Assembly (NCBI RefSeq): GCF_900230195.1
Contig: NZ_OCNE01000012.1
Location: 1-64,000, forward strand
DNA length: 64,000 nt
Origin: Streptomyces zhaozhouensis
GTDB lineage: Bacteria; Actinomycetota; Actinomycetes; Streptomycetales; Streptomycetaceae
Direction: 5' to 3'
Each line of letters begins with the position of its first letter. Position 1 is the first letter of the stretch. The notes below the pieces were generated by a model that was given only the letters and a program-made list of their open reading frames with translations, searched no databases and was not told where the DNA came from. Below are positions 24,401 to 32,335 of the stretch, piece by piece. The position numbers and the translations under genes were made by a program.

Positions 24401-25300
24401 CCCGCGCCGGCGGAGGCGCAGGACCGGGGGCGTGAGTACGCGATCGGCGCGCCGGCTGCCGGCACGGCCGAAGGGCCTGAGCCGCTGGACGGCCCGAACG
24501 GCGCGGTCGAGGTGACCGAGGCGCAGGGCGAGCACGGCGGCGCGCTGCGTCAACAGGGCCCCGCGGACGACGAGTTGCCGCCGGAGCCGTTGGACAACCC
24601 GCGTCGGCTACTGGTCTGGCCGGAGCCGGACGTCTCCACGCAGCAGGCGCTGACCGACCGTGGCTACCGGCCGGTGATCGTCCACTCGCGGGAGGAGGTC
24701 GACGCGCAGATCGCGGCGTATCCGGCCGCGCTCTTCGTCGACCCGCTGACCGGGCCGATCACCAGGACGGCGCTCCAGTCGTTGCGCGCCGCCGCCGTGG
24801 CGGCGGAGGTGCCGGTGCTGGTGACGGCGGGGCTGGGGCAGGCGAGCCGGGAGGCGGCCTACGGGGCCGATCCCGCGGTGCTGCTGAAGGCGTTGGCCCC
24901 GAGGGACAGCGAGCAGCATCCGCCCAGGGTGCTGCTGGTGGAGGAGCGGCAGGTGATCGCCGACGCGTTGGCGGCCTCGCTGGAGCGGCGCGGGATGCAG
25001 TCGGCGCACGCGCCCTCGGACGCGGCGGCGATGGAGCTGGCGGCCCAGCTGCGGCCGAACCTGGTGGTGATGGACCTGCACCAGGTGCGCAGGCGGCGGG
25101 CCGGCATCATCGACTGGCTGCGCGTCAACGACCTGCTGAACCGCACCCCGTTCGTGGTCTACACGGCGGCCGACATGGACCCGGCGCAGCTGCCCCAGCT
25201 GGCCTCGGGGGAGACGGTGCTCTTCCTCGCGGAGCGTTCGACGCAGCCGGAGGTGCAGGCCAAGATCGTGGACCTGCTGACGAAGATCGGCGCGCACTGA
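21428..25300 (+). CDS. Large PAS/histidine-kinase-like protein with Pro/Gln-rich linker and receiver-like C-terminus
   Basis: 1290 aa, GTG start behind GGGAGG. Order: a PAS domain (~1-110), a second PAS (~155-275, EGVVGVDTAGRIVLVNPAAA), a dimerisation helix pair (~280-350), a HATPase-like fold (~350-500), ~550 residues of low-complexity Pro/Gln/Gly with repeats such as PGQPVPP and QGTPVPQG, then two receiver-like modules (RVLLVEERQVIADAL, then LVVMDLHQV, then VVYTAAD). No membrane segment. Where a kinase has SHELRTPL this has RDGLRGPL (no His), and the N-box Asn is missing (AHLIADVA), so it is likely a scaffold or pseudokinase. Confidence 0.85.
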   Translation: MSSRPARGAARLAAILDALPDALLLVNGNGTVVNANAIAIETLEVPGAPLIGRGLLDIVPDFDPRRIPGSMRRPEEDPSVRTKPTRMVARRTDGSELQVEVTSAGLNSQRTPYASAIEAAFADDHAGEELLVLVVRDLTGTLDTEAELVRQQRQTEMILRAASEGVVGVDTAGRIVLVNPAAAQILGHRASQLGGQLLHPLAHHSRADGTPLAFEETPLHDTLISGRKHRVRGQVLWTSDGRPVPVNMTTAPVRDGDQLVGAVLTFLDRRPYDSLAARHAQLQSVLRDGLRGPLDQLRGELTALASDPAGQLWPEANQVLHHLAAGYARMTTLVDNVLGYQRLDEGREKLALKRVSLDTVVAAGVEGATELIGPGRAQFAVHAPPIEAEVDPERMAQALAHLIADVAGVDATGQAPTTTVGDSTIVVAAAQRGEVVRIEVRGPYPGGNPVHEPIVRGIVRQHGGVLQTHEVPGQGGASAFVLEVPLAAGGGKAPLVAPAGSRDASGDTTVMPVPAEPARGTEQSAPHGSGNENGSGDGAQGNGAGPAPARRPAAAIEPVPDTGSGRRRRRAADQSTPPGTPVPVNDPSTPPGGIGVADGTNGAGGHGRRRRALAPAEDPSAAGQLAPAADAQPQPQPAPQAQPTGRRRRALPPRDDEAEAVGEPIALGSPTAAAGPEPGEASPVQQQGQPTAQGQPTSQGEQTPQGQQGTQGQQGTPVPQGTPVPHGAPVPQGPGVPQGQGPGAPQGPGAPQGPQPVDGRPALPTRGAPVPAEPAPTSYDLPTPVPPGQPVPPEQSVLPGQPVPPGQAVPPGQPLVPGQMPPGQSEFEQATAAQEPPVHGPAPQETADPQGQAEQAPPPEQGAAAEEPAPVEHSVVAASPILDGSMAPAPAPQRPRALPMPGSERARPEQHAPGVSVQTLGQGVPVPPQVRAIGPQQAPEAPGQGPGQAPPAVPAQPVQQTPTRRRKLAAPPSDDDPRLNRPAPAGAAPAPPAPAEAQDRGREYAIGAPAAGTAEGPEPLDGPNGAVEVTEAQGEHGGALRQQGPADDELPPEPLDNPRRLLVWPEPDVSTQQALTDRGYRPVIVHSREEVDAQIAAYPAALFVDPLTGPITRTALQSLRAAAVAAEVPVLVTAGLGQASREAAYGADPAVLLKALAPRDSEQHPPRVLLVEERQVIADALAASLERRGMQSAHAPSDAAAMELAAQLRPNLVVMDLHQVRRRRAGIIDWLRVNDLLNRTPFVVYTAADMDPAQLPQLASGETVLFLAERSTQPEVQAKIVDLLTKIGAH

Positions 25301-25406
25301 CGGGAGCGGACCGAAGCGGACGGACGGGCCGTGCGCGAAGAACGGCGCGGGCTGACGCGCGAGCGGCGACCACCGTGCCGGCGGATGCCGGACCCGGTGG
25401 TCGCGC

Positions 25407-26003
25407 TCAGGCGGCCATGGCGCGTGCGTCCTCGCGGGCGGCCACCGCGCGCTCGGTGAGCGACTCGGGGGCCTCAGGCCGGGTGACCGCGGCCAGCTCG
25501 CCGTCCTCGCGGAGCTTGGCGAGGGCGCGGGAGACGGCCGACTTCACGGTGCCGACGGAGACGCCGAGCAGCTCGGCGGTGGCGGCCTCGCTCATGTCCT
25601 CGTAGTACCTCAGCACGACCATGGCGCGCTGACGGTCGGGGAGGCGGAGCACCGCCTGCCACATCGCGTCCCGGACCGCCTGCTGCTCGGCCGGGTCGGG
25701 CTGCGGCAGCGGGTCGGGCTCGGGCAGCTCGTCGACCGCGTACTCGTCGACGCGGCGCTTGCGCCACTGGGAGGTGCGCGTGTTGACCAAAGCACGCCGA
25801 ACATAGCCGTCCAGCGCCCGGTGATCCTCGATCCGCTCCCAGGCCAGGTAGGTCTTGGTGAGCGCCGTCTGCAGCAGGTCCTCGGCGTCGTTGGGGTTGG
25901 AGGTGAGCGAACGGGCGGTGCGCAGCAGCACCGGGCCACGGGCCCGCACATAGGAGGTGAACGTCAGCGGCGAGACCGGCTGGACTGTCCTGGGCGTGGT
26001 CAT
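25407..26003 (-). CDS. SigE-family ECF sigma factor
   Basis: 198 aa. Region 2: TARSLTSNPNDAEDLLQTAL, then TKTYLAWERI. Region 4: LRLPDRQRAMVVLRYYEDMS, then EAATAELLGVSVGTVKSAVS. Between them a short acidic linker (PEPDPLPQPDP). This matches the Streptomyces SigE-like group (sigma-70 family, SASP/SigE subgroup). No anti-sigma gene adjoins it. It converges on the large PAS protein gene. Confidence 0.88.
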   Translation of the reverse strand: MTTPRTVQPVSPLTFTSYVRARGPVLLRTARSLTSNPNDAEDLLQTALTKTYLAWERIEDHRALDGYVRRALVNTRTSQWRKRRVDEYAVDELPEPDPLPQPDPAEQQAVRDAMWQAVLRLPDRQRAMVVLRYYEDMSEAATAELLGVSVGTVKSAVSRALAKLREDGELAAVTRPEAPESLTERAVAAREDARAMAA

Positions 26004-26389
26004 GTCCTACAAACTAGGAGACATCGCCCGCCAGCGGATCGGCCCCAGGTCGCGATGGCATCTCCCCCCCAGGGTGTAGAAGTGGGGCTGGCTCCACCTC
26101 CCCAGGGTGGAGGGGATCTCCTCCCGACCCTCAGGGCGGCTCAGGGATTCACCTGATACCACCGGGGGGTTGGGGCTCGGTGTCGCCGTCCGCGGGAGAA
26201 CGCGCGGGGAACACACGACGAACGCGCGGACGCACCGGGCGGTGCGTCCGCGCGTCGAGTGGTCCCGACCGGCCTACGACGGCGCACCCCGGACGCCGTC
26301 GCCCCGCCGGTGGGGCGGCTCACCGGCGGCCGGGAACGGCCCGCCGGTCCGGGGGGAGGACGCTGGGAGGGCGCCCTCCCCCGGGAGGC
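26004..26389. other. 386-bp intergenic region with two strong hairpins
   Basis: 26223-26254 is a perfect 14-bp stem (CGCGCGGACGCACC) with a GGGC loop, likely the terminator of the small secreted-protein gene on the - strand. 26368-26383 is a perfect 16-bp palindrome GGGAGGGCGCCCTCCC directly after its stop. The left part (26004-26220) should hold the sigma factor promoter; I see no clear hexamers. Confidence 0.6.
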
Positions 26390-26677
26390 TTAGAAGACGT
26401 CGAGCAGCAGGGTGTAGTACGTGTTGTCGGACTGGTCGATGACGGTGACCCCCGACTCGCTGACGTTCGCCGTGTTGCTCTCGTTGCTCGCGCCCAGACC
26501 GGCCGCCGCCTGCTGGGTCTCCGAGTAGTTGCCGGTGTTGTCGTCACCGACGCCGCTCGCGACACTGCCGGCGATCGCGTTGTCGTCGGCGGCGAGGGCG
26601 ACGCCGCTCGCGGCGCCGAGCAGCAGGGGCGCGGCGGCGAGGCTGACGAGAACGCGGGCGGTGCGGATGCTTGCCAT
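26390..26677 (-). CDS. Small secreted Asn/Ser-rich protein, unknown
   Basis: 95 aa, ATG behind GGAGGAAT. Signal peptide (MASIRTARVLVSLAAAPLLL ... GVALA), then ~65 residues rich in Asn, Ser, Ala and Gly (DDNTGNYSETQQAAAGLGAS, then NESNTANVSESGVTVIDQSD) ending in a hydrophobic YYTLLLDVF. The alternating polar pattern resembles amyloid-forming surface proteins, but it is neither a chaplin nor a rodlin by motif. No cysteines. Function unknown. Confidence 0.7.
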   Translation of the reverse strand: MASIRTARVLVSLAAAPLLLGAASGVALAADDNAIAGSVASGVGDDNTGNYSETQQAAAGLGASNESNTANVSESGVTVIDQSDNTYYTLLLDVF

Positions 26678-26988
26678 CTGATTCCTCCATGGGACGTGTC
26701 GAGGTGCTCTGGCACGGCAGTTGGCCTGACTGCCGAAGACGGTCGCGATGTCGTGAGACCAGAGTTGCCCAACGGGTTTCCGGAGGAACCGGGTTCGGGG
26801 GGCTATTCCCCCGCAGGAGGGAGGCGCCGGGACGAAACGTTCCGGCGGAGGGGGTCACGTCTTCGAACGACGCGGCGGACGGGACGGCGCGGCGGACGGG
26901 ACGGCGGGACGCGGGGGAGACCGCAGGGCGTGGCGAGGGCGAACGAGGGGCGCGCGGTGGGAGGGGCGTGGGAGGGCGCCGGGCCGGG
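26678..26988. other. 311-bp intergenic region with a short tandem repeat
   Basis: Contains the promoter region of the secreted-protein gene and a 17-bp perfect tandem duplication (GCGGCGGACGGGACGGC at 26872 and 26889). Nothing else supported. Confidence 0.5.
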
Positions 26989-27693
26989 TCAGCCGGCGGC
27001 CGTCAGTTCCTCGATGCGTTCGGCGAAGTCCGCGGCGGGAAGGGGAAGCTCGATCTCGTCCACGAAGTGCACGGCGTCCGGCAGATAGTGGATGACGGCG
27101 GAGGCCGCCTCCGTGAGGTAGTCCTCGCCGCGGTGCAGCAGGGCGAGAACGCGCAGGACCAGGCCGGGGCTGCTGCCGTCGGGCAGCTCGTCGTCGGCGG
27201 GGTGCGGGTGGTGGGCGGGGTCGGCCTGGCGGTGCCACAGCTCGGCCTCCCACTCCTCCCCGAGGGTGAGGTGGTGCAGGTAGAGGCAGTAGGCGGCGGC
27301 GCCGTCGCCCGCGCCGGCGGCGAACTGCCACCAGAAGCGGGCCGAGTCCTCCTGCCCTGCCAGCTGGAGGGCGCACCCGAGTACGCGCGCGCCGTCCGGC
27401 TGGGGAATGCGCCGGCCGAGGAAGGCGGCCATGTGCTGGAGCGCGCCGTTCTGCTCGACCACGGTGCGGCAGAGGATCTCCAGCAGCGAACGCGCCTCGG
27501 CGTCGCCGGAGACGCAGGTCCCGGCGGGAAGCCTGGCCAGCAGGGCGCGGTCGGCCTCGCGGTCGCCGCGCGGGCAGGCGTCGAGCTTGGCGGCGATCCG
27601 CCGCTCGGCCTCCTCGATCTCCTGCTGGCTGTAGGTGTGGGGCCGACGGGCCAGCACGGCGCGGGCGAGCAGCTGCTCGATGGTGACCGTCAT
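26989..27693 (-). CDS. Hypothetical protein paired with the sigma factor gene
   Basis: 234 aa, soluble, helical. The central part (LQLAGQEDSARFWWQFAAGA, then AAYCLYLHHLTLGEEWEAEL) looks like one or two TPR/Sel1-type helix pairs. The C-terminus is a helix after VHFVDEIELPLPAADF. It lies 25 bp downstream of a sigma-70-type gene on the same strand, so the two probably form an operon, and this could modulate the sigma factor. Family not recognised. Confidence 0.65.
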   Translation of the reverse strand: MTVTIEQLLARAVLARRPHTYSQQEIEEAERRIAAKLDACPRGDREADRALLARLPAGTCVSGDAEARSLLEILCRTVVEQNGALQHMAAFLGRRIPQPDGARVLGCALQLAGQEDSARFWWQFAAGAGDGAAAYCLYLHHLTLGEEWEAELWHRQADPAHHPHPADDELPDGSSPGLVLRVLALLHRGEDYLTEAASAVIHYLPDAVHFVDEIELPLPAADFAERIEELTAAG

Positions 27694-27718
27694 CGTGACC
27701 CGACCTCCTCCCGCGCGT

Positions 27719-28279
27719 TCACTCGCCGACGTCCGACGGCTCGATCCCCAGTGTCTCCTTCAGCCGGTGCCTGGCGTAGCGCGCCGTGGAGCGCACGCCG
27801 GGAACCGTCAGTCCCAGGATGTCAGACGTATCCTCGGTGCTGTAGCCGAGGCAGTAGCGCAACACGATCACGTCGTGCTGCCGCTCGGGCAGCTCGCTGA
27901 TCGCCTGGTAGAGGCTGAGGCTCTCCTCCAACTCCCCTATCGGGTCGAGCGCGTTGTGCAGCGCCTCCGTCTCGAACGCCGCCGTGTCCATCACCACCGG
28001 ACGGCGGCCCCTGGCCTTGGCGGCCTCGACGGTGCGGCTCTTGAGGACGGCCCAGGCGTAGCCGGCGGGGCTGTCGACGCGCAGCGCCTCGGCCCAGTCT
28101 GCGGCCAACTGCTCGAACGCGTGGTCCACCGTCTCCTCGGCGTGCTCCCGGTTGCCCAGGTAGAGCTCGGCCCAGCGCACATAGGCGGGCCGGTACATCT
28201 GGTGGAAGGCGCGGAAGTCCGCCGGCAGCGGGGCGAGGGGCGCCACGGCGGCGCGTCGCGGGGGTACGGCCTCGGTCAT
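27719..28279 (-). CDS. Sigma-70-family (ECF-like) factor
   Basis: 186 aa from the ATG at 28279 (AGGAG 7 bp upstream). Region 2-like FRAFHQMYRPAYVRWAELYL then REHAEETVDHAFEQLAADW. Region 4 LPERQHDVIVLRYCLGYSTE then DTSDILGLTVPGVRSTARYA. Longer start options upstream lack a ribosome binding site. Probably co-transcribed with 26989-27693. Confidence 0.82.
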   Translation of the reverse strand: MTEAVPPRRAAVAPLAPLPADFRAFHQMYRPAYVRWAELYLGNREHAEETVDHAFEQLAADWAEALRVDSPAGYAWAVLKSRTVEAAKARGRRPVVMDTAAFETEALHNALDPIGELEESLSLYQAISELPERQHDVIVLRYCLGYSTEDTSDILGLTVPGVRSTARYARHRLKETLGIEPSDVGE

Positions 28280-28827
28280 CGGTGGCTCCTCTCGGCGCGT
28301 CGGTGACGTCGGGCCGTCCGTCGGTGCGTCGGCACCCCACCGGACGGGCCTGTCTGAGGAGCGAGCGATGCGTTCACGGACCTCCGGGTCCTCTCGTCGT
28401 TGTGTCGGGGAAAACCGAGGCGGCGCCCCCGAGAAGCGCCAGCGTGCGCCCCTTGGGCGAAGTGGGTCGGCCACCGGTCGGCGGGGCCTCGCCGTCGTGC
28501 GAAGGGCCACCCGCCGCGACACCGGGGCAGGCGCCCGTCGATCCGGACGCTCCGCTTCGTCCCGCGGCGGGACCAGAGCCTCGAACCGTCTACCCGAACG
28601 CCAAGGAGGCTAGCGGTCCCCGACCCGGGCTGCCAACCTCAGAGCGCCACGACCCACGTGGGATCGGTCACCCATGGTCCGGCGCGTGAACTGCCCCGGC
28701 TCACGCGGGTGTTGCGCGGGGCGCGCGGAGGTGGTGAGGCGCGGGGCGGATGCCCGCCACCAGGAGCGGCGAGGGCGGGCGGCCCCGCTCGGGGCCGCCC
28801 CCTCGGCGTCACTGTCGCTGTCCACTG
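28280..28827. other. 548-bp intergenic region
   Basis: No gene supported. It should carry the promoter of the sigma factor operon. 28777-28800 is a perfect 10-bp stem (GGGCGGCCCC, loop GCTC) that would terminate tRNA-Ser(TGA). The rest shows no clear structure. Confidence 0.55.
28777..28800 (-). terminator. Terminator downstream of tRNA-Ser(TGA)
   Basis: Perfect 10-bp GC stem with a 4-nt loop, 28 bp past the 3' end of the tRNA. Confidence 0.65.
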
Positions 28828-28915
28828 CGGAGGCTGTGGGATTTGAACCCACGGTGAGGGGTCACCTCACGACGGTTTTCAAGACCGTTCCCTTCGGCCG
28901 CTCGGGCAAGCCTCC
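28828..28915 (-). tRNA. tRNA-Ser(TGA)
   Basis: 88 nt class II tRNA. Acceptor GGAGGCT/AGCCTCC, D-arm GCCCGAGCGGCCGAAGGG, anticodon loop with TGA (CTTGAAA), long variable arm, T-arm GTGGG-TTCAAAT-CCCAC, discriminator G. Confidence 0.96.
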
Positions 28916-28959
28916 CGGAGCGCCGGTCGCCCGGCGCACTCGGACAGCCTAGCGGTTTG

Positions 28960-30405
28960 TCACTGCTCTCCCACGCGCTCGCCCAGGACGATCGTGGTCG
29001 TCTGCTCCTGGCCGTCGCGCTCGTAGGTCACCTCCACCGACTCGCCCGGCTGGTAGGTCCAGATCTGGCTGATCAGCGTCGGTCCGCTGTCGATGACGCG
29101 GTCGCCGAAGCCGGTGATCACGTCGCCCGGCTGGAGGCCGGCCTCGGCGGCGGGGCCGCCGGGGGTGACCGGGTCGCTGCCGTCGCCGGTGGAGTCGACG
29201 ATCTTGGCGCCGCTGCCCTCCGCCGCCCTGTTGTCCACCGAGGCGCCGATGATCGGGTAGACCGCCTCGCCGTGCTCCATCAGGTCCTCGGCGACGCGGG
29301 TGGCCTGGTTGATCGGGATGGCGAAGCCGAGGCCGACGCTGCCGGCCTCGCCGCCGAGGCCGCCCGTGGTGGAGCGGATCGCCGAGTTGACCCCGATGAC
29401 CTCGCCGTCGCCGTTGAGCAGCGGGCCGCCCGAGTTCCCCGGGTTGATCGAGGCGTCGGTCTGGAGGGCGTTCATGTAGGACGCGTTGGCTCCCTGACCG
29501 TCGCTGGAGGCGACCGGCCGGTCCAGCGCGCTGAGGATGCCGGTGGTGACCGTGCCGGAGAGGCCGAACGGCGCGCCGATCGCGATCGTCGAGTCGCCGA
29601 CGGCGACCTGGTCCGAGTCGCCCATGGGCAACGGGGTCAGCTCGCGGTCGCCCGCGTCGACCAGCCGCATCACGGCGACGTCGTACCCCTCGGCCCGGCC
29701 GACGACCTCCGCCTCGTAGCTCTGGCCGTCGGAGAAGGTGACCGAGACGTCGCCGCCGTCGGCGGCGGCGGCCACCACGTGGTTGTTCGTCATGATGTGG
29801 CCCTGGTCGTCGTAGACGAAGCCGGTGCCGCCCGCGGACTCCGCGCCGTTGCCCGCCTCGATGGTGACCACGCTCAGCAGCGCCGTCTCCGCTATCCCGG
29901 CGACGGAGTCGGGCTCCCTGGGCGGGGCGTCGCCGCCGGTGCTCGCGGTCTGCGAGGTCTCGTCCCCCGCGGTCTCGTCGGCGACCCAGTACCCGACGCC
30001 GCCGCCCACGCCGCCGGCGACCAGGGTGGCCACGACGACGCCGATCAGCAGGCCGTTCCTCCGGCGTCTGGGCTCGGGGGGCTGCGGGGGGAAGGCCCAG
30101 GAGCCGGTGGCGGGGGGCGGCGCGGCGTGGCCCTGGTCGGGCGCGGGGATGCCGGCGCCCTCGGTGCGCGCCGTCGCGGGCGGCGGCGGGGGCGCGGAGA
30201 ACTGGCCGGTCGTCGCGGGGAACTGCCCGGTCGTCGCCGGAGGCCCCGACGGAGGGGGGCCCGCGGTGGAGGGGGCGGCGGCCGGGGGGCTTCCGGCCGG
30301 CGGCTGGGGAGGGGCGGGCGGCGGGGCCGCGGGCCTGGCCACCTGCTCCGGCGCACCGTCCGCCGGCCCGTCCGGCCTGCCGGGACCTTCGTGCTCGGTG
30401 CTCAC
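28960..30405 (-). CDS. HtrA/DegP-like membrane-anchored serine protease with PDZ domain
   Basis: 481 aa from the GTG at 30405 (AAGGAG 8 bp upstream). A ~120-residue Pro/Ala-rich cytoplasmic tail is followed by one membrane segment (LLIGVVVATLVAGGVGGGVG), then a trypsin-like domain with catalytic His (TNNHVV), Asp (YDVAVMRL) and Ser (INPGNSGGPL), and a C-terminal PDZ domain (GPAAEAGLQPGDVITGFGDR). Such proteases work outside the membrane in quality control and envelope stress. Single gene, divergent from the phosphodiesterase gene. Confidence 0.93.
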   Translation of the reverse strand: MSTEHEGPGRPDGPADGAPEQVARPAAPPPAPPQPPAGSPPAAAPSTAGPPPSGPPATTGQFPATTGQFSAPPPPPATARTEGAGIPAPDQGHAAPPPATGSWAFPPQPPEPRRRRNGLLIGVVVATLVAGGVGGGVGYWVADETAGDETSQTASTGGDAPPREPDSVAGIAETALLSVVTIEAGNGAESAGGTGFVYDDQGHIMTNNHVVAAAADGGDVSVTFSDGQSYEAEVVGRAEGYDVAVMRLVDAGDRELTPLPMGDSDQVAVGDSTIAIGAPFGLSGTVTTGILSALDRPVASSDGQGANASYMNALQTDASINPGNSGGPLLNGDGEVIGVNSAIRSTTGGLGGEAGSVGLGFAIPINQATRVAEDLMEHGEAVYPIIGASVDNRAAEGSGAKIVDSTGDGSDPVTPGGPAAEAGLQPGDVITGFGDRVIDSGPTLISQIWTYQPGESVEVTYERDGQEQTTTIVLGERVGEQ

Positions 30406-30685
30406 TGCACACACTCCTTGGGGCGTCATCTCGTACGCGGACAGCTGCTTCGGGCAGCTTGTGTCCCGCAGTCTTGCCCATGCCCTGTCAGACGGGCGTA
30501 AACGACCGTGCGTCCGTTTCAGCGCCTGTTTCTACGTCGGATGCGATCACCTCCGACCGCATCCGGCCCAGTTTCCACGCGCTCACGACCATCAGGGGAC
30601 CATCGCCGACCATCGGGCACCGGCCGCCGAACGGCCGTCGAGCGCTCCCCTCGGCCACCCCCGGGCGTGCTCCGTTCGTGGCACC

Positions 30686-31489
30686 ATGGCGCGGGTGACC
30701 GCCCGTGACCGCATCGCCGTCATCGCCCACCGGGGGGCGTCCGAGGACGCCCCCGAGCACAGCCTCGCGGCCTACCGCCGCGCGATCGAGGACGGCGCCG
30801 ACGGGCTGGAGTGCGACGTCAGGCTCACCGCCGACGGCCACCTGGTCTGCGTCCACGACCGCCGGGTCAACCGGACGTCCAACGGGCGCGGCGCCGTCTC
30901 GGCGCTGGAGCTGGCCGAGCTGGCCGAGCTGGACTTCGCCGCCGGCCACCCGCCGCTCGGCGACCGGGGCGAGGGCGAGGCGCCGGACACGGTCGACCCG
31001 GAGCGCAGCGCGGTGCTCACGCTGGAACGGCTGCTGGAGCTGGTGGCCTTGGCCGACCGGCCGGTGGATCTGGCGATCGAGACCAAGCACCCCACCCGCT
31101 GGGCCGGGCAGGTGGAGGAGCGGCTGCTGGAGCTGCTGGCCCGGCGGCCGGTGCCGGGCGAGGTGCGGGTGATGAGCTTCTCCGCGCGCTCGCTGCACCG
31201 GGTGCGTCGCGCGGCGCCCGGACTGCCCACCGTCTTCCTGATGCACTTCGCGCTGCCCCGCCATCGCGGCGGGCGGCTGCCCGCCGGGGTCGCGGTCGCC
31301 GGGCCGAGCGTGCGGATGCTGCGCCGCGACCCGGGCTACGTCGCGCGCGCCAGGGCAGCGGGCCATTCCGTTCACGTGTGGACCGTTGATCGTCCCGAAG
31401 ACGTCGAACTATGTGCGGAGTTGGGCGTAGACGCGATCATCACCAATCGTCCGCGGACCGTCGGGGAACAGCTCGCCCGGCTCCGCTGA
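30686..31489 (+). CDS. Glycerophosphodiester phosphodiesterase
   Basis: 267 aa; an in-frame GTG three codons in is an alternative start. GDPD TIM-barrel motifs: IAHRGASEDAPEHSLAAYR, GLECDVRLTADGHLVCVHD (metal-binding Glu/Asp and the catalytic His), IETKHPTRWAGQV, and the C-terminal VHVWTVDRPEDVELCAELGV. It hydrolyses glycerophosphodiesters to sn-glycerol-3-phosphate. No signal peptide, so cytoplasmic. Downstream lies an unusual AAC-phased spacer. Confidence 0.93.
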   Translation: MARVTARDRIAVIAHRGASEDAPEHSLAAYRRAIEDGADGLECDVRLTADGHLVCVHDRRVNRTSNGRGAVSALELAELAELDFAAGHPPLGDRGEGEAPDTVDPERSAVLTLERLLELVALADRPVDLAIETKHPTRWAGQVEERLLELLARRPVPGEVRVMSFSARSLHRVRRAAPGLPTVFLMHFALPRHRGGRLPAGVAVAGPSVRMLRRDPGYVARARAAGHSVHVWTVDRPEDVELCAELGVDAIITNRPRTVGEQLARLR

Positions 31490-31853
31490 CGCGTGCCGGA
31501 TCCGCGCGCCCCACGCGCGCACCAGCGGCGCACACCGTGGAACGCCGAGCAACACCGCGGAACGCCCTCGAACAGCGAGCAACACGTCGGCACCATCGCG
31601 GAACATCGAAGAACAAATCGCGACGGCAAACAACGCCAAGTAACGTCAAGAAGCATCAACGAACGCTCTTCCGCCGCCCCGGACACGGCCCCCGTTGATC
31701 CGCGTTGATGCCGCATTCTCACCCCGTGTGCCCCGGCGCATTCGCTTCGTATCCGATCATTACGAGTACGTCAACGGATCTCACATGGCCGGTTTCCGGT
31801 GTGTTCCCAGAGGGCATCGATCCTGTGGCGTGGGGCAAAAGGAGGTTCCGGGG
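31490..31853. promoter_or_regulatory. 364-bp upstream region with 10-bp-phased AAC triplets
   Basis: AAC occurs at 31541, 31551, 31561, 31571, 31581, 31602, 31612, 31632, 31642 and 31662, that is on a ~10-bp grid, with GAGCAACAC and GGAACGCC each repeated. The stretch is lower in G+C than its surroundings. AAAAGGAGG at 31837-31845 is the ribosome binding site of the next gene. Phasing suggests bending or cooperative protein binding. Confidence 0.5.
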
Positions 31854-32288
31854 GTGGCGTTCGTGGTCACACAGCAAGTGCCAAGGACGTCGTCAATGGC
31901 GGTGCTCCACGGCCCTACCGGCGTGGGGATCGCACGACGACGATTGCGATCGGAATTGCAAGAGAATGGCGCTGAGGAAACGATCATCGATGATGCGATG
32001 TTGATCCTTTCCGAACTCCTCAGCAATTCCTACCGACATGCGCGCCCGTTGGACGACGGGCAGTCGATCAGGGCGGGCTGGTGCCAGGAGCCCGACGGCT
32101 CGGTCACCATCTCAGTCACCGACGGCGGCGGCCCCACCAGGCCCCGGCTCAGCTCCCCCTCCGTGACGGCCAGGGGCGGGCGGGGGCTGACGATCATCAC
32201 CTCGCTCTGCCGGTCCTGGGGCGTGCGCGAGTCCGGCGCCGGCTCGGCCGTCACCGTCTGGGCGGTCCTCGCGGCGCCGGGAAGCTAG
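31854..32288 (+). CDS. HATPase anti-sigma/regulator protein (RsbW-like)
   Basis: 144 aa from the GTG at 31854, 8 bp after AAAAGGAGG. GHKL ATPase motifs: N-box DDAMLILSELLSNSYRHARP, G1 VTDGGGPTRPR, G2 GGRGLTIITSLC. This single-domain form is abundant in Streptomyces, where such proteins bind anti-anti-sigma factors or act as small serine kinases. No sigma partner is adjacent. Upstream in-frame codons lack a ribosome binding site. Confidence 0.85.
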   Translation: MAFVVTQQVPRTSSMAVLHGPTGVGIARRRLRSELQENGAEETIIDDAMLILSELLSNSYRHARPLDDGQSIRAGWCQEPDGSVTISVTDGGGPTRPRLSSPSVTARGGRGLTIITSLCRSWGVRESGAGSAVTVWAVLAAPGS

Positions 32289-32335
32289 GCTCGCCGGACG
32301 ACCAGAGCCCAACGCACGCAGGAGAGCCGTCCGTC

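Noticed and set aside
20810..24553. 1247-codon open frame on the - strand opposite the large PAS protein
   Set aside because: It is a shadow of the GC-biased codons of the true gene, is made of Arg/Gly/Leu/Pro runs with no domain, and lacks a ribosome binding site.
31538..31698. 53-codon basic frame (VERRATPRNALEQRATRRHH start)
   Set aside because: No ribosome binding site and overlaps the AAC-phased tract; the basic composition follows from the repeat itself.
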